A DNA stretch of 64,000 bases from Actomonas sp051209155 (GCA_051209155.1 JBPJGB010000001.1); one strand, 5' to 3'. Numbered from the stretch's first letter, positions 15,574-24,491 are shown. Notes: generated from the sequence alone by a model not told the origin. Made by a program: numbers and translations.

Positions 15574-16674
15574 TCAATCGTCGACCACCTGCAGTTCGCC
15601 GATGTCGACTTTGGCGTTGGGCTGATCGGTCGACGGATTGATCAACCCACCGGAATCGCGCCCAAAATAACGGCTGGCGAAATCGCTCATCTGCGGCGCC
15701 GCCGCATCGAAGGTCGTGCGGCGACTGCGGATGCTGTAGCGGACCGACCACACGGGGCGCACTTGCTCCTCGCGTAGCGCGGCTTGGTAGTCGACGGCCA
15801 CGAGGGCGATCCAATACCGACTCTCCTCCAAATCGTCGAAGAGCTCCTGGCGGCGCGTGACGCCGGCCGCCGAGCTGACGTTGGCCAGCTCGTCCAACGC
15901 GCCGTCGAAGCCGAGCAGGCGCGCGTTCTCGCGATTGATCTGACCGCGAAAAGTGTGGTTGAGCGGATCGTAGGTTTCCTGGGCGATGACGGCGGGGTGC
16001 TCGTCGGTGGTGGTGGCTCCCCAGTAAATCATCACGACGAGATCCGCGGTCTCGGCCGTGGTCGCCGGTTCATAACGCTGGGCCTTCATCGCCGGGGCGA
16101 TCATCTGCGCGAGGCGTTCGAAGCTCATGTCATCGATCGACGCGTCCGCGACGGGAGAGCTGCGTTGAAATCCGCCCTCACTGAAGGCGTAGGTCTCGAC
16201 GACGAGTTGCCCGTGCGGATCGCGGCGACGTTCGTAGTTGTTGAACACGCGCGCGAGCACCGAGGTGGCGGCGTTGACCGCGACGGCGCGCACGGCGGTG
16301 GAGGTGGCGGCGTCGACTTGGCGCTGTAAGCGAAGGCGGTGACCCCGGCCATCGACGATGTCCAGCGCTGCCACGTTGCCGTTCGCGTCGGCTATGAAGC
16401 GAAACTCAAAATCGTCGTTGCGCATCAAAAACGCGCCGGGTGTCGATTGCGGGACGAGCTGCGCCGTGGGCCGCCCGCTGCCGGCGTCGGCGTGCAATGC
16501 TTCGCCTACGCGGGTGATCGTCATCGTTTCGACCGACTGGTGCCGATAGGTGCCGGTGAAGCGATCGAGGTAGGCCGGACTCGTGACCGGCGGCGCATCC
16601 TGGGCGGAGACATACGCGGCCGCGCCACCGATGAAGCACCAAGCGAAAATGCGAGCGCGGTGGCGGGCGAGCAT
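15574..16674 (-). CDS. Secreted protein of unknown function
   Basis: A 366-residue protein with a signal peptide (MLARHRARIFAWCFIGGAAA, cleavage after YVSA). Residues 30-110 form a small beta domain (FTGTYRHQSVETMTITRVGE) like those that monitor a substrate or lipid in secreted proteins. The remaining part has repeated beta/alpha stretches ending in a region (DDLEESRYWIALVAVDYQAA, VWSVRYSIRSRRTTFDAAAP) that resembles the C-termini of DUF4136-like lipoproteins, though I am not sure. The frame stays open upstream across the divergent gene, but that part is a shadow. It is divergent from the 398-residue secreted protein gene. Confidence 0.6.
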   Translation of the reverse strand: MLARHRARIFAWCFIGGAAAYVSAQDAPPVTSPAYLDRFTGTYRHQSVETMTITRVGEALHADAGSGRPTAQLVPQSTPGAFLMRNDDFEFRFIADANGNVAALDIVDGRGHRLRLQRQVDAATSTAVRAVAVNAATSVLARVFNNYERRRDPHGQLVVETYAFSEGGFQRSSPVADASIDDMSFERLAQMIAPAMKAQRYEPATTAETADLVVMIYWGATTTDEHPAVIAQETYDPLNHTFRGQINRENARLLGFDGALDELANVSSAAGVTRRQELFDDLEESRYWIALVAVDYQAALREEQVRPVWSVRYSIRSRRTTFDAAAPQMSDFASRYFGRDSGGLINPSTDQPNAKVDIGELQVVDD

Positions 16675-16791
16675 CGGGGAAAGCTGGGGGGAGGGGGGGA
16701 TGAAGCTAAACCAAGATGCGCCGGGGACCGGCGCGGCGGGCATTGCTTGTGATACCGTATTGGGGTCAGTGTTCCGCAAACCCTGTTTGTC

Positions 16792-17988
16792 ATGCCTTTT
16801 CCCCGCGCCACCTTGTTCGCCCTTCTGTCCTGCACGGCATCGATCCTCCCGGCCCAGTTCCGGGACGATTTTAACGGCACCGAGATCGAGGGCTGGTTTG
16901 CGGTCGCCGGAGACGGAGACGCCAAGGTGGAGGTGGTGCCGATGGACGGCTTTGCCCGGCTCAACATCGACGCCACGGCGGACCGCCACGTGGTGTGGTA
17001 TAGCTTCATCAAGCGCGACATCTCCGCTGCGCTTGATTTGGCGAAACTGGCCGACCCCGCCTATGAACTCCGGGTCGAAGCGCGCGTGCGCACCAGTGTC
17101 GCGCCGCGGCGGGTGAACTTCATGCTCAATACCTCGCGCACGACCGACTACCATGAGCACCTGCGCGAATATGACATCCCAACGGCGAACGAGTGGAAGA
17201 TCATCAGCTTCACGACCGAGCATTTTGACGCGCAGCCCGGGGATCAGGTTTTTGTGCAGTTCTGCGCGACGGACCTCGGACCTGATCGTTACGCGGTCGA
17301 TGTCGATTATTACCGGGCCGACGTGGTTAAGAAGGCCTCCGCCGGGCGCGACTTGGGCGAGTCATTGCTCTACCATCCGCCGGTGCCGCCGGTGGAGAGT
17401 TTTGGCGAACATCGGATTGTTTCACAGGACAGTCTGATCAATCAGGATTTCCCGGCGGTGAATCTCAATGACTGGCGCCTGAATGGAGCGACCGGGCGCC
17501 CATCGCGGGTGTTGTCGGTCAACGCGCACCAATGGGCGGTGCTGCGGTGGGATTTTGGGCCGCTTGCCAAGGCGAAGGTGGCGGGTGCGGGTGTCTTGGA
17601 GCTGACCACCGCCGCGCTGGCGGATGGCGGCGATTACCGTGGTGCGTTTGGGCGCGACCTCGCCGAGGAGTTTGGCAAGGTGCGCATCATCGAAATCCTG
17701 GGCGGTGATCCGGCGTGGACACAGGAGCAGGTCACGTGGGATTCCCTCACCGGCGGCGCGCCGTATGCGGAGGTGTTCAACACCCAGATGATCATCGACC
17801 TCGAGCCCGCTCCGGCGCCGGGCGGCAAAGCCTGGTTCACGCTGTCGCGACCCGTGATGCAACGGTTGCTCGACGGCACCACGAAAGGTCTGCTCATCCG
17901 TCCGCTGGGCGCGATCTCGCCGAGCTTCTTTGCATCGGAGGACGAGACCGGGCGCGGTCCCGTCCTGCACTTCAACGTGCGGAAGTGA
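16792..17988 (+). CDS. Secreted DNRLRE/carbohydrate-binding-like protein
   Basis: A 398-residue protein with a signal peptide (MPFPRATLFALLSCTASILP, cleavage near AQ). Residues 23-175 look like a concanavalin/laminin-G-type beta-sandwich (FRDDFNGTEIEGWFAVAG, then YELRVEARVRTSV and WKIISFTTEHFD). Residues about 205-395 resemble the DNRLRE/LPXTG-associated jelly-roll module, with WAVLRWDFGPLAKAKVAGAG, ELTTAALADGG and the closing KGLLIRPLGAISPSFFASED. No catalytic motif was seen, so a sugar- or surface-binding role is likely. It ends 9 bp from the convergent PNPOx-like gene. Confidence 0.6.
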   Translation: MPFPRATLFALLSCTASILPAQFRDDFNGTEIEGWFAVAGDGDAKVEVVPMDGFARLNIDATADRHVVWYSFIKRDISAALDLAKLADPAYELRVEARVRTSVAPRRVNFMLNTSRTTDYHEHLREYDIPTANEWKIISFTTEHFDAQPGDQVFVQFCATDLGPDRYAVDVDYYRADVVKKASAGRDLGESLLYHPPVPPVESFGEHRIVSQDSLINQDFPAVNLNDWRLNGATGRPSRVLSVNAHQWAVLRWDFGPLAKAKVAGAGVLELTTAALADGGDYRGAFGRDLAEEFGKVRIIEILGGDPAWTQEQVTWDSLTGGAPYAEVFNTQMIIDLEPAPAPGGKAWFTLSRPVMQRLLDGTTKGLLIRPLGAISPSFFASEDETGRGPVLHFNVRK

Positions 17989-17997
17989 GCTTGCCGG

Positions 17998-18543
17998 TTA
18001 GTTCAGAATGTGGGTCGGCTTCCCGTCGAGGCTCAGCTGGTTTTTCTGCGTCCAGTAGTCCGAAATACCGTCGGTGCCCTTGGTGCGCGCCCAATCGCTC
18101 AACTGTTCGCGTTCCTCGCGGTAGTCGAAGAAAGGCACCGCCATGCCGCAGGAGGTCTGCACCAGCTCGACGGCAAGATCGAAGATCTGGCGGGCGCCCG
18201 GCAGGGGGGCGAAGCGGCTGTAGTGCTCTTCCCATGACGCGTCGCGCGGGTGAATCGCGGTGGCGGTGCCGTAGAGGCGCAGGATGAGCGGCTTTCCCTC
18301 GAGGGCGCAGAACATGAGGGTCATGCGGGCGTTCTCGAGCAAGTGGGCGGCGGTCTCATTGCCGCTGCCGGTGACGTTGAGCCACATGACCCGATTCGGT
18401 GACAGCACGCGAAAGGAGTCCATGCCCTTGGGGGAGATGTTGACGCGGGTGTCGGCGCCGCCGGCCGTGCCGACGAAGAAAATCTTTTGGCGAGCGATGA
18501 ACTCGATCTGCGCTTCCGGGATGTGGTCGTAGCGTTGGCCCAT
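17998..18543 (-). CDS. Pyridoxamine 5'-phosphate oxidase family (FMN-binding split barrel) protein
   Basis: A 181-residue protein beginning MGQRYDHIPEAQIEFIARQK; an in-frame TTG four codons upstream is less likely. The split-barrel pattern is clear: KIFFVGTAGG, RVNISPKGMDSFRVLSPNRV, LNVTGSGNETAAHLLENARM and MTLMFCALEGKPLILRLYGT. This matches the general pyridoxamine 5'-phosphate oxidase-like group that binds FMN or F420/haem and not PdxH itself. Probable oxidoreductase of unknown substrate. Confidence 0.85.
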   Translation of the reverse strand: MGQRYDHIPEAQIEFIARQKIFFVGTAGGADTRVNISPKGMDSFRVLSPNRVMWLNVTGSGNETAAHLLENARMTLMFCALEGKPLILRLYGTATAIHPRDASWEEHYSRFAPLPGARQIFDLAVELVQTSCGMAVPFFDYREEREQLSDWARTKGTDGISDYWTQKNQLSLDGKPTHILN

Positions 18544-18628
18544 GGTTTCATCCAATCCGACGCCCCGGCGCGGTCAATCGCCCCGGCGAGGCAATGGTGC
18601 GACGGCCGGGGCTATACAGTTGGTCGGG

Positions 18629-19159
18629 TCAGGGTTCGAGGACCGGAGACCGTGCGGCGGAGAGTTCCGCCATCGTCTCTTCCTGGATGCGTTGCAGCTT
18701 CTGTGTCATTGATCCCATCCGCGCCTGCATGCTGGTCATGGCTTGCTGGGTAATGGCCGGGAGCTTGGTCAACACGGCTTTGCCTGCGGGGGTTCGGTAA
18801 AAATCGATCATGCCCTGCACCTCGTCCTCAGTCAGTGCCTTGGTGTAGATTTCGACGTAGAGTGGCTCAAGCCGCTCCCAACTGAGCTCCTCTTGGATCA
18901 CCTCGGAGACCTTGTCGAGAGAGCGTTGGATGATCGCGCGCTCAGCATCGGTGATCGGTTGCCCAGCGAGCGCTTGATCGAAGCCGGTCTGGCTCATGCT
19001 GCGGATCTGTGGGATCATTTGATCGAGCATCGCGCGAACGTTGGTCTCTTCGAGGAGTTGGCGAACGAGCGCCTCAGTGGCCGGCTTGGGCTCATTTTGG
19101 GCGAGGGCGGCACCAACGAGCAGGCTCGCGCCGAGAATAGCTGACAGAACTTTTTTCAT
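18629..19159 (-). CDS. Exported DUF2059-like protein
   Basis: A 176-residue protein with a signal peptide (MKKVLSAILGASLLVGAALA). The rest is all-helical: TEALVRQLLEETNVRAMLDQ, LDKVSEVIQEELSWERLEPL and the motif VEIYTKALTEDEVQGMIDFYRTP, followed by GKAVLTKLPAITQQAM. This is the DUF2059 pattern (Y..ftxeElxxlxxFYxtpxGqk). I start at 19159 because this gives the canonical signal peptide. The function of the family is not known; proteins of this kind occur in the periplasm of many Gram-negatives. Confidence 0.85.
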   Translation of the reverse strand: MKKVLSAILGASLLVGAALAQNEPKPATEALVRQLLEETNVRAMLDQMIPQIRSMSQTGFDQALAGQPITDAERAIIQRSLDKVSEVIQEELSWERLEPLYVEIYTKALTEDEVQGMIDFYRTPAGKAVLTKLPAITQQAMTSMQARMGSMTQKLQRIQEETMAELSAARSPVLEP

Positions 19160-19318
19160 AGGGATGGGGGTTGCGGCCAGCTGGGTCGAAGGGGAGAGGG
19201 CAAGTGCCATCGGGTCAATCCTTCGCGGTCGACGAATAACCTGCGGCGACGATGCGACCGTGGACTTTCAGCGGTGGCGATGGCTACGAGCGAAGGATCT
19301 GGACGGATCCGGCTGTCG

Positions 19319-19960
19319 TCAGTGCAACCACTCGAGGGTGGGATTCAGCCACGCTTTGTGCGGCGTGTAGAGCAAACCGTGGCCCAAACCGGTATCGGGG
19401 ATCTCCACCCGAGAGGCGGGGAGCAGAGGACCTGGTTGAAGATACGCTTCGTCCACCCAGGCGCGTTCGTCTGACTCGTCGTGAATCGACAGCACCCGAC
19501 CGCTTAGTGGCACGGGGGGCAGTGAGGCCATATCGTAAAGACTGGCGATAAGCACGAAACGCACTTCCGGTTCGCGCAACACATGAGAAACCCGACCTGC
19601 AATGACACCCCCCATGGAGGCACCGACGACGGCGATCTGTGACGGCGGCACCCCACCGTCGCGCAGCTGTTGAATCCAAGCCAAGGTGCGCTGCACGTGG
19701 GCATCGAGGTCATTGTTGGGGCGAATTTCGCTGATCACATAAAAGTCGGCGTCGGCGAACGCGCGCAGGATGCCGTCATAGTTGTAGGGACCAAACAGCG
19801 GGCTTTCGGCCGTCCCGTCCGTTCCCGCCAGGATGCCGCCGTGCAGATAGATCAGGTAGCGTTGAGCCGGGTCCGGTTGGGCGGGCGGAGCGTCCTGAAT
19901 CTCCGCACGAATTCCGTGTGGGCAGAGCAGTAGAACGAGAAGAAGACGGCTGAGTTTCAC
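19319..19960 (-). CDS. Exported alpha/beta hydrolase
   Basis: A 213-residue protein with a GTG start and a signal peptide (MKLSRLLLVLLLCPHGIRAE). The hydrolase fold shows the oxyanion-loop motif YLIYLHGGIL, the nucleophile elbow VVGASMGG (Ser near residue 113), SIHDESDE with the likely acid, and the catalytic His in GLGHGLLY near the C-terminus. It resembles short dienelactone-hydrolase or acetyl-esterase-like enzymes. The substrate is unknown. It lies just upstream in coordinate terms of, and on the same strand as, the DUF2007 gene, with 24 bp between. Confidence 0.78.
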   Translation of the reverse strand: MKLSRLLLVLLLCPHGIRAEIQDAPPAQPDPAQRYLIYLHGGILAGTDGTAESPLFGPYNYDGILRAFADADFYVISEIRPNNDLDAHVQRTLAWIQQLRDGGVPPSQIAVVGASMGGVIAGRVSHVLREPEVRFVLIASLYDMASLPPVPLSGRVLSIHDESDERAWVDEAYLQPGPLLPASRVEIPDTGLGHGLLYTPHKAWLNPTLEWLH

Positions 19961-19984
19961 GTCGTGAAGGGGAGGGCGCGTGGG

Positions 19985-20365
19985 TCAACCGGTTCGCGGT
20001 GCGTTGTGGGACTTGCCGCAGTCGAGGCAGGTGACCCTCAGGCGTGAAGTAGGCCAGGCAAAGTAGGCGAGGAGCAAGGTCAGGGCGCTGACCGGGCGCA
20101 GTGGCGCGACGGTGACGTGTTGCGAAGCACAATGCGGGCAAACCAGCACGCCCTCGGCCGTCGTGATGTCGTGCAGGATGGCGCGCGCGTCTTCCAACTG
20201 ATCATCGGGCACGTCGATTTTCACGCCACCGATGGCATTGGACCACATCCAGTTGAGTTGAAGCGTGGCTTCATCGCGGGTGACGGCGTCGATACCCGCG
20301 TCGCGCAACCGGGAAAGGGGCACGAGCGTTTCGGCCGGCATGGAGTAGGTGGCGACCGTTTTCAT
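19985..20365 (-). CDS. DUF2007-domain protein with zinc-ribbon-like motif
   Basis: A 126-residue protein. Residues 1-70 match the DUF2007 pattern (VATYSMPAETLVPLSRLRDA, NAIGGVKIDVPDDQLEDARA). Two Cys pairs, CPHC (about 85) and CLDC (about 115), flank a hydrophobic segment (SALTLLLAYFAWP). This could be a zinc ribbon interrupted by a membrane segment. I start at the ATG at 20365 because an upstream start adds only 12 unrelated residues. Function unknown; related proteins sit beside signalling and membrane genes. Confidence 0.75.
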   Translation of the reverse strand: MKTVATYSMPAETLVPLSRLRDAGIDAVTRDEATLQLNWMWSNAIGGVKIDVPDDQLEDARAILHDITTAEGVLVCPHCASQHVTVAPLRPVSALTLLLAYFAWPTSRLRVTCLDCGKSHNAPRTG

Positions 20366-20462
20366 CGTCGCGAGCTTGGACTGCGTCACCGGCGTGGGCA
20401 ATAAAACAGCCCGCCGCCGGATGGGCTGCGGGCTGAGGCGAATCGAGGAGCCGACGGGGAGG

Positions 20463-22508
20463 CTAGAAGCTGTAGCGCACCGTCGCGCCGAGTTGACGGG
20501 GGTCGGCGGGAGACTCGTAGCGGGTGTCGAGCCAGTCGGGGCCGGCGTTGGCGAAGTAGAAGATGCGTTTTTCGTAGCGTTCGTCGAAGAGGTTGCGGGC
20601 CCAGAGCGTGAGCGCCCACGGACCGCTGCGATAGCCGACGGAGGCGTTGACGACGTTGAAGCCGCTGCGGGTTTCGCCGTGGGTGTTGGACTCGAAGTAG
20701 GCGTCGCGGCCGTTGAGCTCGGCGCTGGCCCAGAAACCGTTGCTGGCTTCGTAGCGGCCGCCGATCGAGTAGGTCGTGCTCGGCACGTTGGCGAGCTCGC
20801 GACCGCCGGCGGGCGACTGCGCGGTGTTGTTGAGGGTGAAGGCGTCCAGGTGCGAGTCCATCAGGCCGACGCTGCCGTAGGCGGTGAAGCCATCGGCGAG
20901 CAGGGCGGTGAAGCTGGCCTCGGCGCCGCTGATGTGCGCGCTCTGGCCGTTGTCGACGAAGTAGGTGAAGGTGCCGCCGAAGCCGGCGGAGTCGCGGACC
21001 TGCGGGGTGTCGCGATCGAGGTAGAAGGCGACAAGCTCGCCCGAGAAACGGCCGTCGGCGCTGCGGGTGCGCAGACCGAGTTCGGTGTTCCACATGATCT
21101 CGGTGGCGTAGGTGTCGGGCCCTTCGTCGGGCACGATGAGGTAGTTGTAGATGTTCACGCCGCCGGCCTTGTAGCCGCGGGTGACGGAAGCGAAGGCGAG
21201 CGTATTGGAAGTGAGGTCCTGCTCGAGCACGACTTTGCCGCCGACGAGGGTGTCGGAAAAATCGAAGGCGCCGCGAAACTCGACCTCGGTGTCGAGTTCG
21301 TAGTCCTCGACGCGCAGGCCGGCGATGAGGCGCGTGCCGCGGGCGAGGTCTTGTCCCCACTGACCGAATACCGCCGTGGTGGTGGCGTCGAAGTCCTGGT
21401 TGGCGTCACCGAAACCGGCGGTCAGGAAGGTGTGCTCCTCGAGCGACTCGTAGTAGGCGCCGACGGTCCAGCGGGAATCATTCAGCGTGCCGTCGAGGCG
21501 CAGCTCCTGATTGAACATGTCGCGGTCGCGGTGGAACTCGAGGAAGAGGTCGTAACCACGTGGATCGGCGGCGTCGGTCCAGTCGGAGTCGTAACTGTAG
21601 AGCGAGTCGGCGGTGGTGAAAGCGGTCTTGGTGGTGAAGGTGAGCGCGTCGCCGGTGTAGACGCCTTTGAGCGAACCGGCGAAGGCTTCCTGGGTATCGA
21701 AGCCCGGCTCGTCGGAGTGGGTGGTGAAGCCGGTGTTATCGAGGGAGAACTCGTCGTAGCCGTTGGCTTGATCGGCGTAGAAGGCGGTCGTGTCCCACAC
21801 CCAGGTGGCGGTCGGGGTGAAGCGCAGCTTGAGGCGCAGGAAGGTCTCGTCGATCGCGTTGGTGTCGTCGCGGTTGAGGAAGGCGTTGTGGCGCCAGCCG
21901 TCGGCGGTGGTGCGCTGGGCGGCGATCCGGAAGCCGGCGGTGTCGCTGAGCGGTCCGCCGAAGGCGAGGCCACCACTCAGGGTGTTGTCCTCGGCGACGG
22001 TGGCTTCGGTGTAACCGGTGAAGGTGTCGGTCGGGCCGTTGGTCACCACCTTGATGACACCGGCAGCCGCGTTGGCGCCAAAGGCGCCGGCCTGCGGACC
22101 GCGGAGGACCTCGACCTGTTGGGCGTCAAACAATGTCGCGGCGCCGCCGAGTCCGGTGAAGTCGAGATCGTCGATGAGGAAGCGCACCGAAGAGTCGGGC
22201 GATTCGCCTTCGAATTGGGAGTTTTCGCCGATGCCACGAATCTGAAAATAACGCGGTCGCGAGGTGCCGCCGGTCCACGTGAGGTTGGGCGTGGCGTTGA
22301 TGAGGTCGCCGAAGGCCTGGGTGCCGTTGGCGGCGAGCGCGGCCGGACCGAAGACGGTGGCCGAGGCGCTGGTGCGGGCGAGTTCGGAGGACCAGAGGTC
22401 GGACGTGACGACCACGGTGTCGAGCTCGACAGTTTGTTGCGCCACCGCGGGCAGGGCCGCGAGGGCGAGCAGACATCCGCTCAAGGCGGAGGTGTGGGAG
22501 GGTTTCAT
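20463..22508 (-). CDS. TonB-dependent outer-membrane receptor, probable thiamine uptake
   Basis: A 681-residue receptor with a signal peptide (about residues 1-23) and a TonB-box-like segment (VELDTVVVTSD, about 27-37). The plug domain (about 40-155) includes VEVLRGPQAGAFGANAAAG and IKVVTNGP. A 22-strand-type barrel follows and ends ATVRYSF. The length is usual for the iron/cobalamin/thiamine receptor group. Immediately upstream is a canonical TPP riboswitch, so the likely substrate is thiamine or a precursor rather than iron. There is no other thiamine gene next to it, so transport across the inner membrane must be encoded elsewhere. Confidence 0.93.
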   Translation of the reverse strand: MKPSHTSALSGCLLALAALPAVAQQTVELDTVVVTSDLWSSELARTSASATVFGPAALAANGTQAFGDLINATPNLTWTGGTSRPRYFQIRGIGENSQFEGESPDSSVRFLIDDLDFTGLGGAATLFDAQQVEVLRGPQAGAFGANAAAGVIKVVTNGPTDTFTGYTEATVAEDNTLSGGLAFGGPLSDTAGFRIAAQRTTADGWRHNAFLNRDDTNAIDETFLRLKLRFTPTATWVWDTTAFYADQANGYDEFSLDNTGFTTHSDEPGFDTQEAFAGSLKGVYTGDALTFTTKTAFTTADSLYSYDSDWTDAADPRGYDLFLEFHRDRDMFNQELRLDGTLNDSRWTVGAYYESLEEHTFLTAGFGDANQDFDATTTAVFGQWGQDLARGTRLIAGLRVEDYELDTEVEFRGAFDFSDTLVGGKVVLEQDLTSNTLAFASVTRGYKAGGVNIYNYLIVPDEGPDTYATEIMWNTELGLRTRSADGRFSGELVAFYLDRDTPQVRDSAGFGGTFTYFVDNGQSAHISGAEASFTALLADGFTAYGSVGLMDSHLDAFTLNNTAQSPAGGRELANVPSTTYSIGGRYEASNGFWASAELNGRDAYFESNTHGETRSGFNVVNASVGYRSGPWALTLWARNLFDERYEKRIFYFANAGPDWLDTRYESPADPRQLGATVRYSF

Positions 22509-22512
22509 GTTT

Positions 22513-22540
22513 GGATCTCGAATCGGAGGATTGGAGATCC
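22513..22540 (-). promoter_or_regulatory. Hairpin before receptor start codon, possible riboswitch expression platform
   Basis: In the leader RNA, GGATCTC at one end and GAGATCC at the other form a 7-bp stem. Inside it AAUC pairs with GAUU around a CUCC loop, giving about 11 pairs in total. The stem ends four bases before the AUG of the receptor gene. No Shine-Dalgarno is seen, so the hairpin may control ribosome access directly. It could be the OFF or ON state of the TPP riboswitch. Confidence 0.5.
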
Positions 22541-22572
22541 GGCCTTGGGCGCTGAAACGGAGTGTATACGGT

Positions 22573-22674
22573 TCCTTTTCCTACGCCGGTATCAACCGGA
22601 TCAGGTTCAAAGGGACCGCCACGCTGCCGAAGCGTTGTGGACATCTCAGACCCATGACGGGTCGCCCCTAAGGA
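22573..22674 (-). promoter_or_regulatory. TPP (THI-box) riboswitch
   Basis: The minus strand carries the conserved elements in order. P1 5' side is TCCTT (22674-22670). The P3 hairpin is GACCC-GTCAT-GGGTC, followed by the invariant CTGAGATG. A variable stem-loop comes next (CCACAACGCTTCGGCAGCGTGG), then CCCTTTGAACCTGATCCGGT, TGATACCGGCGTAGGAA and the P1 3' side AAGGA (22577-22573). CTGAGA and GAACCTGATC...GCGTAGG are the nucleotides that bind thiamine pyrophosphate. The riboswitch lies 64 nt upstream of the TonB receptor start. Confidence 0.96.
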
Positions 22675-22705
22675 CGGCGCAACGAGTCCGTCGATCGCGC
22701 AGTTC

Positions 22706-22711
22706 TGTCAA
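22706..22711 (-). promoter_or_regulatory. Possible -35 box of the riboswitch transcript
   Basis: A perfect TTGACA lies on the minus strand about 31 nt upstream of the riboswitch P1 helix. The -10 region at 16-17 nt spacing (GGACTC/GACTCG) is poor, so only the -35 match is convincing. Confidence 0.3.
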
Positions 22712-22808
22712 TGCGGTAATTTTGACCGGCTGGGCGAAACCCGGTCTTGGCGCGGCGCGGGAATGTCATTTGGGTGGATCGGCTGGCCGCCTCAAATACC
22801 TGATTGTG

Positions 22809-24491
22809 ATGAAACTCCGAATGCCGATGGCCCCATGGGGCAGGATGGTCTTGGTGGGGCGACGATGGCTTTGCCTTTTTGCGATGTTGTGGGGCCTCCC
22901 CCCCGTGGTAGCCCAGTTGAGCGAAGCCGAGCTGCTGCCTGGAATCGACGGAAGCTGGAGCCGTTATGAGTCGGCCAACTTCGAGTTGTATAGCAACGAC
23001 TCTGAGTCGGACGCGCGGAGTGTTCTGCACGACATGGAGGTGTTGCGAGCGGTGTTCCTCGGGGAACGGGGCGAGCGGGAACGGAAGCGCATCCCGGTAA
23101 CCGTGTTCGCGTTCGGTAAGGGTCGGGATTTCGATTTCTACAGCCGCCACCGCGAAGACTCGGAGGTGCGACTGGCGGGTCTCTACGTGGGGCGGCCGGA
23201 TCGGGCGACGATTTTGTTGCGACCGTCGCAAGATCGGGAGACAGCGCGGAAAGTCGCCTTTCACGAGTATGTGCACCATCTGTTTCGGGCGGTGGAAAGT
23301 GAGCCGCCGACTTGGTTCAACGAAGGCATGGCGGAATTGTTGGCCGGTTTCAAAATAGAGGGCGGCAAGCTCACGATCGGGCATCCGCAGATCGGCCGAT
23401 TGTTGTCGCTCCAGAACGAGCGACTCATCCCCTTGGAGACGCTCTTCCGTTCGGGTTACGGGTCGCAGTATTTCAAGTCAGACAACCACATTGGCCTTTT
23501 TTACGCGCAGTCATGGGCCTTGTTGCACTACCTGCGTTACGGAAAACACAAGTTTGAGCCGGCGCAGGTCGAGCGCTTCCTGGCGGTCGCCGGGGACGAG
23601 GCCCGGCTGGCGCGGACCAACATGAAGTCGCTGTTCGAGGACTGCTTTAAGATCGACTACGACAAGATGGAGAAGCAGCTCGCAAAGTATGTGCGGCGCG
23701 GTCGTTACACCTATGGCAAAGTTCCGCTGCCGGATCTGCCGCCGAAGGAGAGCTACGCGCGGCAGGCGCTGTCGGTGGACCAAATCCGCGTGCGGTTGGC
23801 GGCGTTGGCCTTGCGCACGTCCGGCTCGGCGGCGGGCACGATCGCGTTGCTCCAGGCGGGACGCGGTGACGACGCAGACCCCCGTATCTATGAAGCACTC
23901 GGGGCGGTTGCTTGGCAGAAACAGGAATTCGAGGCTGCGATCGAGTATTGGGAGCAGGCGCGCAGACTGGGCACGACGAACTCCGCGGTTTTGCGGGAAC
24001 TTGCGCAGCATGAGTGGAAGCGTTGGTTCACCCGCGCATCAATGGACCTGCGTTTACCGGAGGAAACCACCCAGGAATTGCGCGCCCTGTTGGTCGCGGC
24101 TTTGCAGGCGGAGCCCGAAATGGATGCGGCCTATGAGATGTTGGCGTGGGTGGAGGCGTGCTCCGACTCGCTCAGCGCGGCCAACGTCAATTCGGTGCAG
24201 CGGCATTTTCCGCGCATGAAAAAGAAGGCCTCCACGCTGCTGGCCCTGGCGCTGAGTTACGAACGCATTGGCCAAAAAGCCCAGGCGGTGGATTTTCTGC
24301 GCAAGCTGCCGCGCTTCGAGCCGGATGAGTGGACGCTCGAAGGCGCGGAGGAGGCGCTCGCCCGGTTCGAAGGCGTGCCGCGCACCATGGTGTCACTGGA
24401 CAACGTGGCGGACGCCCAGCGCCTGGGCGCCCAAGGTATCAACAAAAGCACGACAAGGTTGCCGTCGGTGCCCGTCCCGGGGGATCTCTGA
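22809..24491 (+). CDS. Exported gluzincin-like metalloprotease (DUF1570-like) with helical repeats
   Basis: A 560-residue protein with a signal peptide (about residues 10-35). Residues 50-260 form the peptidase-like domain: YESANFELYSN, then the zinc motif HEYVHH (H152, E153, H156) and the third-ligand helix WFNEGMAELL (E172), the pattern of gluzincins of the MA clan and DUF1570. Residues 290-540 are helical and TPR-like (ALGAVAWQKQEFEAAIEYWEQ). It is followed after one base by a paralogue without the zinc ligands. Probably a periplasmic or surface protein; substrate unknown. The start codon is the first one giving a proper signal peptide; an ATG at 22821 is also possible. Confidence 0.75.
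   Translation: MKLRMPMAPWGRMVLVGRRWLCLFAMLWGLPPVVAQLSEAELLPGIDGSWSRYESANFELYSNDSESDARSVLHDMEVLRAVFLGERGERERKRIPVTVFAFGKGRDFDFYSRHREDSEVRLAGLYVGRPDRATILLRPSQDRETARKVAFHEYVHHLFRAVESEPPTWFNEGMAELLAGFKIEGGKLTIGHPQIGRLLSLQNERLIPLETLFRSGYGSQYFKSDNHIGLFYAQSWALLHYLRYGKHKFEPAQVERFLAVAGDEARLARTNMKSLFEDCFKIDYDKMEKQLAKYVRRGRYTYGKVPLPDLPPKESYARQALSVDQIRVRLAALALRTSGSAAGTIALLQAGRGDDADPRIYEALGAVAWQKQEFEAAIEYWEQARRLGTTNSAVLRELAQHEWKRWFTRASMDLRLPEETTQELRALLVAALQAEPEMDAAYEMLAWVEACSDSLSAANVNSVQRHFPRMKKKASTLLALALSYERIGQKAQAVDFLRKLPRFEPDEWTLEGAEEALARFEGVPRTMVSLDNVADAQRLGAQGINKSTTRLPSVPVPGDL

Noticed and set aside
16675..17223. Upstream extension of the 366-residue secreted protein
   Set aside because: It is antisense to the divergent secreted protein gene and has no signal-like start.
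20349..24491. 1380-codon plus-strand open frame across the TonB receptor
   Set aside because: The part before 22809 is the antisense shadow of the receptor and riboswitch (Gly/Val/Glu-rich repeats without domains). Only the final 560 residues from the ATG at 22809 are a real gene.
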